Position numbers and translations under genes: made by a program. Below, piece by piece: positions 36,120 through 45,922 of a DNA stretch of 64,000 bases. Numbering within the stretch: the first letter of the stretch is position 1; each line of letters begins with the position of its first letter. Source of the stretch: Lachancea kluyveri NRRL Y-12651. Taxonomy: Eukaryota; Ascomycota; Saccharomycetes; Saccharomycetales; Saccharomycetaceae. The notes under the pieces are model-generated. The model was not told the origin of the DNA, did not search any database, and saw only the letters and a list, made by a program, of their open reading frames with translations. Location: positions 620,001-684,000 of the forward strand of contig CM000693.1 of assembly GCA_000149225.2 (NCBI GenBank), given 5' to 3'.

Positions 36120-38192
36120 ATGGCAACAGCAATAACAAAGACCCTATCGGAAGTCCATCCCAAATTGAGGACTAATGGTATAGGTATCGGTAATACACAC
36201 AGAAGAATATCTTTAGGATTCCTTCGGCCCAATAAAAAGAACCCACTAGTAAAAAAATATCTCAGGAAAGGCCGGAGAAGAGGTGATGAACAGAGGAGTT
36301 TCCGCTCACTAGGTGATGATTTCGGCAGTAGTGTTCGTGTGGATGCGGAGGATCCAACTGCCTACTTGGATGAGATTAACGAATACGTAGGCATTGACGA
36401 TGATGATATAGATGGCGGTGAACTTAGCAGGACTGTCTCACTCCCTTCTAGAGTCAGCGAAACGCCTGATTTACAACCAGACGTCGACTGGATTTTGCAA
36501 GAACATGGACGTAGGTATTCTTCTGTAAACAATAGTGATGACGAGGAAGAAGAGTACCCAGAGGAACAGAATTTTGAACAGAGAAGTGGCAGCGCAGAAG
36601 AAGCTCTAGAGTATGAGGATTTCATGCAGCGTGTTAGGCGACAACTAGTATCTGATATGAGCCGAAAAAGAGCCAAAAGGCCGTCGTTTATTTCTGTAAG
36701 CAGTAGAGGCTCAGTACCTACCATTTATCAAGAGATTGGCACCGAAGAAGACTTTGCACACGAAACTGTTACTCTGAAGTCAGAAGCTAAAGTTTTGGCA
36801 TCATATTCCATTCCACTTATCTTCACGTTCTTGCTGGAGCAGCTTTTCCCCGTTGTATGCTCTCTAACAGTCGGTCACCTAGGTAAGAGTGAGTTAGCCG
36901 CTGTTTCATTAGCGTCGATGACAACAAACATCACATTGGCAGTATTTGAGGGAATTGCCACAAGTTTAGATACGTTATGCCCACAAGCCTACGGTTCAGG
37001 AAATTTTCGAGGTGTTGGGATTCACCTACAAAGGTGTATTGCATTTTCTTTGGTTATTTACATTCCGTTTGGTTTTATGTGGTTTTTTTCTGAACATCTG
37101 TTGAGTTTTGTCGTTCCTGAAAAAGAACTGGTCGCACTTACAGCCAAGTTTCTAAGGATAACAATTTTGGGAGCCCCTCCGTATATTATGTTTGAAAACT
37201 TGAAGCGGTTTTTGCAGGCTCAGGGAATTTTTGATGCAGGAATATATGTCTTGGTTATATGTGCTCCTTTAAATGTGCTGGTTAGTTACAACTTGGTGTG
37301 GAACTCTAAATTTGGTCTAGGATTCGTTGGCGCTCCGATTGCGGTTGTGATAAACTTTTGGCTAATGTTTACTTTGTTACTACTGTACATCGTTTACATT
37401 GAGGGTGAGAAGTGTTGGGGAGGGTTTACGTGTAAAGCGTTCACCCATTGGAAAGATTTATCTCATTTAGCCATCCCCGGTATAATAATGCTGGAGGCAG
37501 AGGACCTCTCTTATGAAATATTGACGCTATTTAGCTCATACTTCGGAACATCGTATTTGGCTGCACAATCTGCCGTATCTACCACAGCTGCGTTAATGTA
37601 TATGATCCCATTTGCGGTAGGTATATCTTCCTCAACAAGAATCGCCAACTTCATAGGAGCTAGGAGACCAGAGTGTGCAAAGACTGCGACAAGACTGGGC
37701 ATATCGTCGTCCCTTTTTGTGGGATTACTCAATTGTTCCATTCTCATTTTGGGTCGTCACGTCATAGCCAATGTCTATTCCAACGACGAAGAAGTAGTCA
37801 GCTTGATATGTGAGCTTCTACCACTTGTAGGTGTTGTGGAAATTTTTGATTCTTTGAATGCGATTGCAGGATCCTGTTTGAGGGGCCAAGGAATGCAATT
37901 GATCGGTAGTATCGTGAATTTAGTGGTATATTATCTGTTTGCAATTCCAATGGGTATGATTCTCGGTTGGACTTTTGATTTGAAACTATTTGGCCTTTGG
38001 ATAGGTATCGGGTCCGGTATGTTGATAATAGGACTGATAGAAGCGTACTACGTGTTGTTCCCTAACTGGGATAAGATTTTGAGACGCGCAGAGATGTTAA
38101 AAGAGGCAGAAGACGATGAATCGGAAGACGAAGAATATTTGAGTGACTGCGACTCGGAAATTGACGAAAACACTAGGTTACTAGGACCTTAA
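36120..38192 (+). CDS. MATE-family multidrug/organic cation antiporter (YDR338C type)
   Basis: 690 residues from the ATG at 36120 (S. cerevisiae YDR338C, 695). A long acidic/Ser-rich cytosolic N-terminus (about 1-215) precedes 12 membrane segments in two six-helix halves. MATE signatures include EAKVLASYSIPLIFTFLLEQLFPVVCSLTVGHLG, GIATSLDTLCPQAYGSGN (the typical TLCGQA-like motif), FLQAQGIF and GIMLEAEDLSYEIL, then GSCLRGQGMQLIG in the second half. The C-terminal tail is very acidic (EDDESEDEEYLSDCDSE). MATE proteins export cationic compounds, usually in exchange for H+; the vacuolar relative in S. cerevisiae is Erc1 (YHR032W). It is in ancestral order between YNG2 and MRPS28. Confidence 0.92.
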   Translation: MATAITKTLSEVHPKLRTNGIGIGNTHRRISLGFLRPNKKNPLVKKYLRKGRRRGDEQRSFRSLGDDFGSSVRVDAEDPTAYLDEINEYVGIDDDDIDGGELSRTVSLPSRVSETPDLQPDVDWILQEHGRRYSSVNNSDDEEEEYPEEQNFEQRSGSAEEALEYEDFMQRVRRQLVSDMSRKRAKRPSFISVSSRGSVPTIYQEIGTEEDFAHETVTLKSEAKVLASYSIPLIFTFLLEQLFPVVCSLTVGHLGKSELAAVSLASMTTNITLAVFEGIATSLDTLCPQAYGSGNFRGVGIHLQRCIAFSLVIYIPFGFMWFFSEHLLSFVVPEKELVALTAKFLRITILGAPPYIMFENLKRFLQAQGIFDAGIYVLVICAPLNVLVSYNLVWNSKFGLGFVGAPIAVVINFWLMFTLLLLYIVYIEGEKCWGGFTCKAFTHWKDLSHLAIPGIIMLEAEDLSYEILTLFSSYFGTSYLAAQSAVSTTAALMYMIPFAVGISSSTRIANFIGARRPECAKTATRLGISSSLFVGLLNCSILILGRHVIANVYSNDEEVVSLICELLPLVGVVEIFDSLNAIAGSCLRGQGMQLIGSIVNLVVYYLFAIPMGMILGWTFDLKLFGLWIGIGSGMLIIGLIEAYYVLFPNWDKILRRAEMLKEAEDDESEDEEYLSDCDSEIDENTRLLGP

Positions 38193-39042
38193 GAATGTCG
38201 TACACCCATGTAACCATAGCCATTTAAGCAAGAAACTTCAAGGCAGAAGCATTGTTTCGACTGACCAAATGACGGATTTTATGTGGCCATCATGCGTATC
38301 TAGACGCAATATTTATTTGGGAGGAATTTTCAAATACCACCATATATCCTCCGTATGAAACAATGTATTATCGACGTGTTGGGAAATTGAATAATTTGGT
38401 TTACACATAAACCTACATGTATAGAGAAAAAAATCTCGAAACATAAGATAGAAATAATTAAAGTAACTAATGGAGATAACGTCATAAATTTTTACCACTC
38501 GTATTTTTGAAAAATTTATTAACAGGGTGGCACTCTACCTCTTGGGAGAATTTACGATTAAAGAGTCAGCAACTCAATGGACTAATTTTTCTTCGCGGTT
38601 TATCGAAGTAGTAGTCACTTTCTATAATTTACCTAAAGAATGACACACTAAACTTTAGTCTTGGCTCAAAGTATATCCGTCATTTGTTGTAGAATCTTCA
38701 TCTAATATCCTCCCTCACGCTATTGTAACATTACTACTATGTCATGTACATCATTTGTATAGTTTTATTAGAAAAAAGCGAGATTAAGAGATTTTGTTTC
38801 CAAGATCGAAAGTATTAAAATTACAAATGTAATGGCAAAGTATAACTTTATAATCCAAAGTATTATTCCATTCACTATTATCATTTATTGCTTGGCCTAT
38901 TACATCACATGATAATTGCACAACTGTGGCGTGACGGGTATTGAAAAATTTAGCATTTTCTAGTAAATTAAATTAAATATACAGTAAGATAGAATTCACC
39001 GGCAATTGTAGATGTTTTCTAATTGGAGGTATCTACGTAGCA
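38193..39042. other. MATE 3' flank and serine acetyltransferase promoter
   Basis: 850 bases, A/T-rich, with the Cbf1/Met31-type elements at 38904-38930. The rest shows no gene. Confidence 0.45.
38904..38930 (+). promoter_or_regulatory. Cbf1-like and Met31/32-like sulfur elements
   Basis: ATCACATGAT (38904-38913) matches the degenerate Cbf1 E-box RTCACRTG, and AACTGTGGC (38922-38930) matches the Met31/Met32 core CTGTGGC. They lie 8 bases apart and about 112-139 bases before the ATG of the acetyltransferase. This pairing is the classical Met4-recruiting architecture of yeast sulfur-assimilation promoters. Confidence 0.7.
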
Positions 39043-40509
39043 ATGAGAGGATCACTATCGATAGTCCTCAAAAGATTTGTGTTCAATGGCTCTAGATCTA
39101 CCAATCCAGCGATGCAGTTTCCATGTTTGGATAAACTAGATGAGCTTACTGCTCAACTACGGAAGCAAACAACAAACACATTAACACATAACTCCTGTAC
39201 GGTAAAGGATTTGACATTTTCTTCCAATAATGAGCCCACTTATGGCAAGGTTCAATCTGGCTATAAACTGTTTGAATCTAATCGACCCTTGTTTCTAGAT
39301 TACGGTGGAATATTGCCAAATTTCAAGATCGCTTATGAAACCTGGGGTACTTTAAATAAAAACAAAGACAATGCCATTCTAATACACACAGGTTTAAGTG
39401 CCTCTTCACATGCTCACTCATCTCAGGACAATCCCCAACCAGGTTGGTGGGAGAAGTTCATCGGACCAGGGAATAAAGTATTGGATACAGATACCTATTT
39501 CGTAATATGCACTAACGTATTGGGTGGTTGCTATGGCTCCACTGGTCCATCATCTCCAGACCCTGCAGACGATTTACCTTATGCTACTCGCTTTCCAATG
39601 CTGAGTATTCAAGACATTGTACGTGGCCAGAACAGATTAGTTGAAGAGGTGTTTGGCATTTCGAAACTGTATGCCTCTGTCGGTAGCTCAATGGGTGGGA
39701 TGCAATCTCTAGCTTATGCCCAGCTATTTCCAGAGAATGTTGAAAAAATCGTATCTGTTTCTGCATGTTCCAGGTCTCACCCATCAAGCATTGCTATGAG
39801 ACACGCTCAAAGGCAGGTATTAATGGCAGATCCTAATTGGTGTAGGGGTTTCTACTATCCGACTGCAAATAACCCGAACAAGATTCCACCTCATATCGGT
39901 ATGAAACTGGCCCGTGAGATTGCAACCGTAACTTACAGATCAGGTCCTGAGTGGGAGTCTAGGTTCGGAACAGAGCGTTTAGACGATGAAAGGCCTCCGG
40001 TCTTGTGTCCTGATTTTCTAATAGAGACATATCTCGATCATCAGGGTGAAAAGTTTTCTTTAGAATATGATGCCAATTCATTTTTATACCTTTCCAAAAC
40101 AATGGACTTGTTTGATTTGTCTCTATCGCACACAGAAAGAAGCAACCGTAGGCGTATACAGGCACAGAGCCAGTATGAAAAGGGGGCTACCAAGCCCTTA
40201 AAGCTACCAGATGAACCATATCCTTTCCGCAAGAAACGCAGAACTACGACTGTCGAAGAATCTCGAAACGATCTATCGGTAGGTATGGGTCCCATACGTA
40301 ACAAAGACTTGTTAGTGATTGGAGTTAAATCAGATGGACTGTTTCCATATTGGCAACAGAGAGAAATCGTGGAATTATTAGGCAACAGCTCGACCACGAG
40401 ACATGTCGAACTAGATGAATCGCAATCATTGTACGGCCATGATACTTTCCTATTGGATTTGGAATATGTTGGTGGCAGCATTGGGAAGTTCCTACGTGGC
40501 GAAATATGA
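39043..40509 (+). CDS. Serine O-acetyltransferase, mitochondrial fungal type (Cys2/CysA; MetX fold)
   Basis: 488 residues. The N-terminus [19 protein letters not shown] is basic and lacks acids, a likely mitochondrial presequence. The alpha/beta-hydrolase body has [57 protein letters not shown], the nucleophile elbow GSSMGG (Ser216) and a final GHDTFLL with the catalytic His. This resembles Met2/MetX, but [43 protein letters not shown] and [17 protein letters not shown] follow the Aspergillus CysA / S. pombe Cys2 serine acetyltransferase branch as I recall it, not S. cerevisiae Met2. It would make O-acetylserine from serine and acetyl-CoA for cysteine synthesis. The upstream Cbf1/Met31 elements agree with sulfur control. 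Homoserine acetyltransferase is the main alternative. Confidence 0.85.
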   Translation: MRGSLSIVLKRFVFNGSRSTNPAMQFPCLDKLDELTAQLRKQTTNTLTHNSCTVKDLTFSSNNEPTYGKVQSGYKLFESNRPLFLDYGGILPNFKIAYETWGTLNKNKDNAILIHTGLSASSHAHSSQDNPQPGWWEKFIGPGNKVLDTDTYFVICTNVLGGCYGSTGPSSPDPADDLPYATRFPMLSIQDIVRGQNRLVEEVFGISKLYASVGSSMGGMQSLAYAQLFPENVEKIVSVSACSRSHPSSIAMRHAQRQVLMADPNWCRGFYYPTANNPNKIPPHIGMKLAREIATVTYRSGPEWESRFGTERLDDERPPVLCPDFLIETYLDHQGEKFSLEYDANSFLYLSKTMDLFDLSLSHTERSNRRRIQAQSQYEKGATKPLKLPDEPYPFRKKRRTTTVEESRNDLSVGMGPIRNKDLLVIGVKSDGLFPYWQQREIVELLGNSSTTRHVELDESQSLYGHDTFLLDLEYVGGSIGKFLRGEI

Positions 40510-40596
40510 AATTTAGATAGATTCTTAATACAATTATATTCTTAAAACGACATCTTATTTACAAGGTTATGTGCATCATTATATTCAAGTTTTAGT

Positions 40597-41466
40597 TCAT
40601 GCTGCTCTGGCGGTTCTCTTTTGCTTACGAGATTCCTTACGCTTTTGATCAGCAACCTTTTTCGAATCCTTGACCAAAATTCTATCACCAAAAAACTTAT
40701 AATCTTGCATATAGCGTCTATCCATATTAAATTCGCTGACAACCGCATTATCGCTCAGGCCTAGTTTCTGTAAAGTCCAAAAATACCTTTCGGGATTATC
40801 TCTTTTCAAATATCTCAAAATACTCTGTCTTTGTTGAACCAGAATCCTTAAAATCCTGGTGTTCTTATGATCATTCTTATTCTCCTGGACATGGTTGACC
40901 AAGTTCTGAATACGAACTGTCATAATTGCAGCCTGTACTTCGCTAGAGCCCGTATCCCCAGGAAACCTCTGAAACTCTTCTCTGGCAAGACGGACGGCCA
41001 TCTTAATAGCATCTTTATTGTCTGCGTTCTTCATATTTAAAATTCTTAGCAACGCTTCACGTTTTGCCTCTAGGGTTACTGACTCTTCGGAGTCAATTTT
41101 AGAAGCTTGAAGATCATTTAATCCAGACAGTTCCAATTGTTCTCTCTTAGCAGCCTCAACAGCGGCTAGAAGTTTCTCAACGTCGTCAAAATCGTAGCCC
41201 TTGCTTAAAACTTTAGGTTCCTTCAATTCAGCCATGATACGTATAATAAATGGTGTCTCTTTACGTCCCAAGACAGGATCGATAGTATCCAAAGAGTTCT
41301 TGATTGTTGTTTGTTTTGATTGATTTAGCTGTCTCCGTCTCTGAGCCTTCAAAAATTTGGCAGCCCTTGGTCCTTGTTGAGCATGAGAAGAAGAGAAAGG
41401 CCTAACTGAGGAAACAGTCAGCCTTCCCAAGGATTTGGCCAATGCAAATGTCTGGGATTTGGTCAT
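40597..41466 (-). CDS. MRPS28: Mitochondrial ribosomal protein uS15m
   Basis: 289 residues (S. cerevisiae Mrps28, YDR337W, 286). The presequence is basic ([27 protein letters not shown]). A fungal-specific N-terminal region of about 130 residues follows, then the S15 domain (about 160-240) with [60 protein letters not shown], which includes the TGSSEVQ and helical RNA-binding segments. The C-terminus is strongly basic ([21 protein letters not shown]). It belongs to the mitochondrial small subunit. It converges with the acetyltransferase gene (87 bases between stops). Confidence 0.95.
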   Translation of the reverse strand: MTKSQTFALAKSLGRLTVSSVRPFSSSHAQQGPRAAKFLKAQRRRQLNQSKQTTIKNSLDTIDPVLGRKETPFIIRIMAELKEPKVLSKGYDFDDVEKLLAAVEAAKREQLELSGLNDLQASKIDSEESVTLEAKREALLRILNMKNADNKDAIKMAVRLAREEFQRFPGDTGSSEVQAAIMTVRIQNLVNHVQENKNDHKNTRILRILVQQRQSILRYLKRDNPERYFWTLQKLGLSDNAVVSEFNMDRRYMQDYKFFGDRILVKDSKKVADQKRKESRKQKRTARAA

Positions 41467-41822
41467 TTCTATTATCGATTATCCACGACTTTTCGATACT
41501 ATATAAACGCTACTCCTCTCGCCAACCAAACCTCGCCTTAAAATTTTTCAAGAGTGCACTCGCCAAAAAAAAAAAAGCCTTGAGAAAAATTTGGCCGGGT
41601 AAAGCCCACACTATCTATATTGAAACTCAAAATAGAGTAGGCTCGGTAAGTGCTTATTATGCGACGAGCGCAGTGCCTAGTTTGGTACTTCTAGTATCAA
41701 CCTGTTACTTGAATGGTGCATCTTGTTCAAATTCTATGAGAGTTTTTGTACCACCATAATATATAATCACTATCCACGTTTACTATACATTCCAGAGTTA
41801 ACTACAGACACGGGTCTGTAGG
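41467..41822. other. MRPS28 upstream / Aquarius-like 3' flank
   Basis: 356 bases between two minus-strand genes. An A tract lies at 41566-41577. No other feature is seen. Confidence 0.4.
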
Positions 41823-44800
41823 TCACCCCGACCAGCTCATTCTAGTTTCAGTCATCTCCTTGATATATGACTCTAAGTGTGCTAAATTTACAATCTCTGC
41901 ATATTCTCTTTTCTCGAGAGGATTTGAGTCGGGATACAACTCATGCAGCGCAATTTTTAAAAATGACCCTTCGTTGTTTAAAACGAACAATCCCTTCTTT
42001 GCATAACGTGATAGCATCCGTAAGTCAAGTGGTTTTCCTGCAGTTGAAACAATTATATAGTCGTTTCTGTTGGCGCAATTTTTCTCTAAGGTCGCAACAC
42101 TGTGAGGTTTACCAAAACTGAAATTATTCAACTGATTATCCGATTTATCCTGGTTGGCCTCTAGCAGCCAGTACTGAAGTTCAGTTTCTATAGCATACGA
42201 CTGGTAGTCAGATGTAGTCAGTATAGTAATGGATTCAGAGGGATAGCCCAACAGTCTCATGTAGGCGTACAACAGGACACAATATTCTGCTTCTTCAGCG
42301 TTTACATTGTTTGATAATACTTGACTAGGCGATTGGATCACTTGAACCGGAAACTGAAAGCCTGTGATATGATTACCGTGAATTTCTTGAATTAAATGGG
42401 GTGGGAAGGATGATGTTAGCTTTAGAATTTCTGGGTTTGTATCAAACTGTTGTAATAATCTGCTGGATCCATCTTGCCGAGTGATAAACTGATAAGGTAT
42501 GAAAGGAACATGCCCATTCATAAAAGCTCCAACGAAAAGTAATTTGCGAACATCTGTAGCGAGAGCTAGGGGCAAAACGAAATCGAGTTCTTGGAAATAT
42601 TCGATATTACAGAATACCAAGGTACTAAAGGATGAGAGATTTTTCCCGCATGTTATTAATTTTAATAACAAATCCTTAGTAACAAATAGTATGTCGCATC
42701 CACTGATCAAGATGTCATCTTTATAGTTAGACTGCACCAAGTACTTCCATTGATCAAGTTTCTCAAAAATTTCAATGATTTTGAGGTACGCCTGTAACAG
42801 AATTTGTTGGTTGGTTTTAACGTCGTTTTTGGGATGCGGTTGTTGGACAAATGGAACTCTTTTAAACAGAAAATTATCAGAAACAGAATTTTCATCAACA
42901 ACTTCCTGATAGTCTCTCCAAATTGGGTCAAAAAAGTGCATTTTGAATGCCAATGCTGAACGCAAATCCGTACCATGATCGCCTGGGACGTCAAGTGCAG
43001 CAGCAACCTCCTGTACCTTTTTTAGTAGAGAGTTTAACTGTTCAATCTTCTTAGGTACTTTGTTTTCATCAGATAAATTCACCACGTATTCTGGTGGAAC
43101 AACCTGCAATGATGAACCTAATCTTTGACATGTTTCAAGAGTATCGCAAATTACTAAAATACGATTTGTTGTCTTTTCCGAGTAGACGTTATTCAAATAT
43201 AGGTTATCCAATATAGTAGAAGTGATGATGGACTTACCAGAACCTGGAATGCCATCAATACACCATATGTTAGAATCCAATCCCCGCAAAATGTTCGTGA
43301 TTTGCTCCCTAGTAAATTCGACAGGCGGTGAACTGTTAAGAAGAGGTACGGTGGTATATGAATGGTCTGCAAGTGTTACATTGACAGATGAATTGATCAA
43401 TTTCTGTTTAAGCTTCTTGTTCTTAGGCTCATCGGACTGGACATCCAATAGACCTAGTTGTCCAGAATTGGAGAAAACATTGGACAAAATGATTTTATTT
43501 AAGCCATTGTTCGAGGGAACTAAGTCGTCCATGGTAGTAGTAGTATGTTTTTCATGGTGTTCAAGTGTCGTATGCAGCAAGCAATCAAGAGCTCCTAGCT
43601 TCAGCTCGAGCTCGTCATTAAGCCTAACGATATAGTCAAAACAAGACTCCTCAACTTTTTTCATCGGTTTAATATGCAACAACGCCTTTAGATGAGGTCT
43701 AACCACCATTTTTTGAACAACTGCGAGTACTCTTTCACGTTTTTTATTTAATAAAATACAATTCTTTCCCTCCAAGTTCCCCCAAGAATTTTGGGTATCA
43801 GAATTTAACTTCCGGGGCAACTTGACTTCAAATTCTAAAAGCTTTTCCTTACTAGAACATGGGTGAGATCTTTCCCCACTGCGGTCAGTGATCTGGGAAC
43901 ACGGAAGGGCATATTTACTCACTCCACTCCAGGATCCATCATTATTTTCAAGTCTCTTCTTTACTGAATCGAAAAAATCTTGGATTGAAACTTGGAGCTT
44001 TGTAAACTCATGAGCGTGTGTCTTTAGTAGATGTTGATAGAAATTTCTACTAGGAGTGATCCACGTATCACCTAAAACTGGGGTATCGAGTATATCCAGG
44101 GATTCCAAGTACTGATTCAAGTCAATAGGCTTGGTAAGGAAGTATACTAATATTTTTAATTCGTCTCCTGGGAAATCAATCTTGAGTTCAATATTCAAAT
44201 GAGCTAAAACCTCGCCAGAAACATTTTTGATACTAAGTGGATCGAAAAGTTCCGTAAATGCTTGAGGACTGACATACTGGATCTCGTCATTGATATTTCT
44301 GTCTTGACAAAATAACTGGAAGGATTGAATACGCTTGTCATAGGTATATTGGATATGCTTTGAGAAAAGAGCCTCAATAAACAACAGCTTTGTGGACTTG
44401 AAAACAGTTTTATTGAGCCAAAAAAGGAGACCTGACTCGTAAATGAGGTTGTAAAATCTCGGAACCCATTCCGTTTTGAATTCTCGATGAGTTAATAAAA
44501 GATAGATAAAATCAATAATCATCATATTATTACTACTGTACTTCGTTGCGGAAATGATACAATCGAAATGCTCCAGAATTATATCCAGACTACAGCCAAT
44601 AGTTCCCACAAGGCTCAACCAACCATTCAAAACCTGAAAAGTTACCCTTGTCGCGACCTGCTCGTTGGGAACCCTCTTCAAAACATCTAAAATCGCGGGC
44701 AAAAGTCTCTCTTTCACATCCAAGTTCGTGGACAGGATATCCTGACAGTAAGGCATTATGGAAAACCAGACCAATAATTGCTCTGTGGTTCCTTCTGACA

Positions 44801-45014
44801 GATAGTTTGGAAGGGTAGGAAGATGTTTGGCAACGAAATCTGTACCCAACAACAAATGTATGTTGTTTAAGTCAGAACTAATAAATTCCCATAACCGTTT
44901 ATGCAATTCCTCATCTTGATCCTTTCCATTATATTCCAATAATAACTCAGATAGAATGGAATACATCATAACTTTTTTCTCGCTGACATTAATATAATTT
45001 AAGGCTATCATCAT
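41823..45014 (-). CDS. Aquarius/Cwf11-like intron-binding spliceosomal protein with degenerate helicase motifs
   Basis: 1063 residues from two adjacent ATGs. The C-terminal half aligns by eye with human Aquarius and S. pombe Cwf11. EFTREQITNILRGL precedes Walker A GIPGSGKS (588-595; GPPGTGKT in Aquarius). Then come VQEVAAALDVPGDHG (like LQKSLGVPGDAS), EAEYCVLLYAYMRLLGYPSESITILTT (like [27 protein letters not shown]) and a FGKPHSVAT...NDYIIVS block. The N-half looks like the divergent helical ARMUS region and the beta-rich middle. Motif II (EEAA/Q) is replaced by NIEY (803-806), motif III (GDHHQLPP) by GAFMNG (829-834), and the FQGQQ of motif V by KNCANR before NDYI (D985). The SRAR of motif VI is missing. 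It probably binds ATP poorly or does not unwind RNA. Aquarius is part of the intron-binding complex of the spliceosome; I know of no S. cerevisiae orthologue. Confidence 0.82.
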   Translation of the reverse strand: MMIALNYINVSEKKVMMYSILSELLLEYNGKDQDEELHKRLWEFISSDLNNIHLLLGTDFVAKHLPTLPNYLSEGTTEQLLVWFSIMPYCQDILSTNLDVKERLLPAILDVLKRVPNEQVATRVTFQVLNGWLSLVGTIGCSLDIILEHFDCIISATKYSSNNMMIIDFIYLLLTHREFKTEWVPRFYNLIYESGLLFWLNKTVFKSTKLLFIEALFSKHIQYTYDKRIQSFQLFCQDRNINDEIQYVSPQAFTELFDPLSIKNVSGEVLAHLNIELKIDFPGDELKILVYFLTKPIDLNQYLESLDILDTPVLGDTWITPSRNFYQHLLKTHAHEFTKLQVSIQDFFDSVKKRLENNDGSWSGVSKYALPCSQITDRSGERSHPCSSKEKLLEFEVKLPRKLNSDTQNSWGNLEGKNCILLNKKRERVLAVVQKMVVRPHLKALLHIKPMKKVEESCFDYIVRLNDELELKLGALDCLLHTTLEHHEKHTTTTMDDLVPSNNGLNKIILSNVFSNSGQLGLLDVQSDEPKNKKLKQKLINSSVNVTLADHSYTTVPLLNSSPPVEFTREQITNILRGLDSNIWCIDGIPGSGKSIITSTILDNLYLNNVYSEKTTNRILVICDTLETCQRLGSSLQVVPPEYVVNLSDENKVPKKIEQLNSLLKKVQEVAAALDVPGDHGTDLRSALAFKMHFFDPIWRDYQEVVDENSVSDNFLFKRVPFVQQPHPKNDVKTNQQILLQAYLKIIEIFEKLDQWKYLVQSNYKDDILISGCDILFVTKDLLLKLITCGKNLSSFSTLVFCNIEYFQELDFVLPLALATDVRKLLFVGAFMNGHVPFIPYQFITRQDGSSRLLQQFDTNPEILKLTSSFPPHLIQEIHGNHITGFQFPVQVIQSPSQVLSNNVNAEEAEYCVLLYAYMRLLGYPSESITILTTSDYQSYAIETELQYWLLEANQDKSDNQLNNFSFGKPHSVATLEKNCANRNDYIIVSTAGKPLDLRMLSRYAKKGLFVLNNEGSFLKIALHELYPDSNPLEKREYAEIVNLAHLESYIKEMTETRMSWSG

Positions 45015-45922
45015 CTCAAAAGCATATGCGTCGAAAAAAGAAATACATATAATTGTAGACGAAGTTACTACTCGGTCATGAAGGCCAATGTTAAACAGAA
45101 TAGAACAATTTGAAGGCTTTGCAAGAAATAGAGCTCATGTATCGTTCTTTTTATCTGACACATCAAGTCGTTTTTCTTCCCAATGAATACACATAATTGA
45201 TTGAGATTTAATAAATGATAGAATATTTCGTTTATTTGCAAAACAAGAGTAGAAAGACATTGATAATTACAAACATTAAAAAAAAACAAACAAACAAAAA
45301 CTTACTGTCTTATATGTAATTAAATCAAGTCGATTAAACCATCAAAGGGTACATATTAAGCTATTCTTTGGCCCAAGCATCATCCTAGTGCTGCTGCTAA
45401 CTGGATATACTAACACAATGGCAAAAAGATAGGTCCACGAAAATGTTAGTTAAACGAAAGCCTGAGGAAACACAAACGTAAACTATACAAATATTAGACT
45501 CAGACAGCTTTTCACTGATAAAATAGCTAACTCCTGTATTTCACAAGGCTACAACAAAAGTCCTTATGGTCATAAGCAATAGGGACAGCGATTAAAATCA
45601 CTATCTACGTAAATGTCACTGATCTACAAGGACTAACTAACTGACAAACAGAGGTGCCATTTGAAGTGATACGATCAAATCGTTTCTACATCCTTCTAAA
45701 TCATCCAAGGAAGGTCCAAAGTTTTAGACTTGCATACTATTTTAGAGTCGTCGAGTGCTTATTATCCGGGTAACAATCTACGTACGAAACGCTGTTTTAC
45801 GTTTCTTTTTCAGCGTCTGAAAAATTTTTCACTAGCTCATCTCTATTCAAAGATTAAATAGTTCAGCTTTCATATTAAGAAACTCAATTCAAATCTCCGA
45901 TCCTTTCCATTAGCAATCAAAT
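45015..45922. other. Long divergent region upstream of GAR1
   Basis: 908 bases between divergent genes, longer than most here. It contains A tracts (45277-45300), an isolated TACTAAC (45408-45414) without a matching 5' splice site, a perfect short hairpin CTTATG-GT-CATAAG near 45564-45577, and an RRPE/PAC pair at the right end. A non-coding RNA is possible but not shown. Confidence 0.45.
45818..45843 (+). promoter_or_regulatory. RRPE + PAC elements of GAR1
   Basis: TGAAAAATTTTTC (45818-45830) is a perfect RRPE core. AGCTCATCTC (45834-45843) matches PAC in reverse except at the end. Both lie about 80-105 bases upstream of the GAR1 ATG. Confidence 0.75.

Noticed and set aside
39043-40509. Assignment of this gene as MET2 (homoserine O-acetyltransferase)
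   Set aside because: The MetX fold is shared, but the diagnostic blocks and presequence follow fungal serine acetyltransferases. MET2 remains the main alternative.
45408-45414. TACTAAC as branch point of a GAR1 5' UTR intron
   Set aside because: No GTATGT-type 5' splice site is found upstream at a sensible distance, and the 3' side is 500 bases from the GAR1 start.
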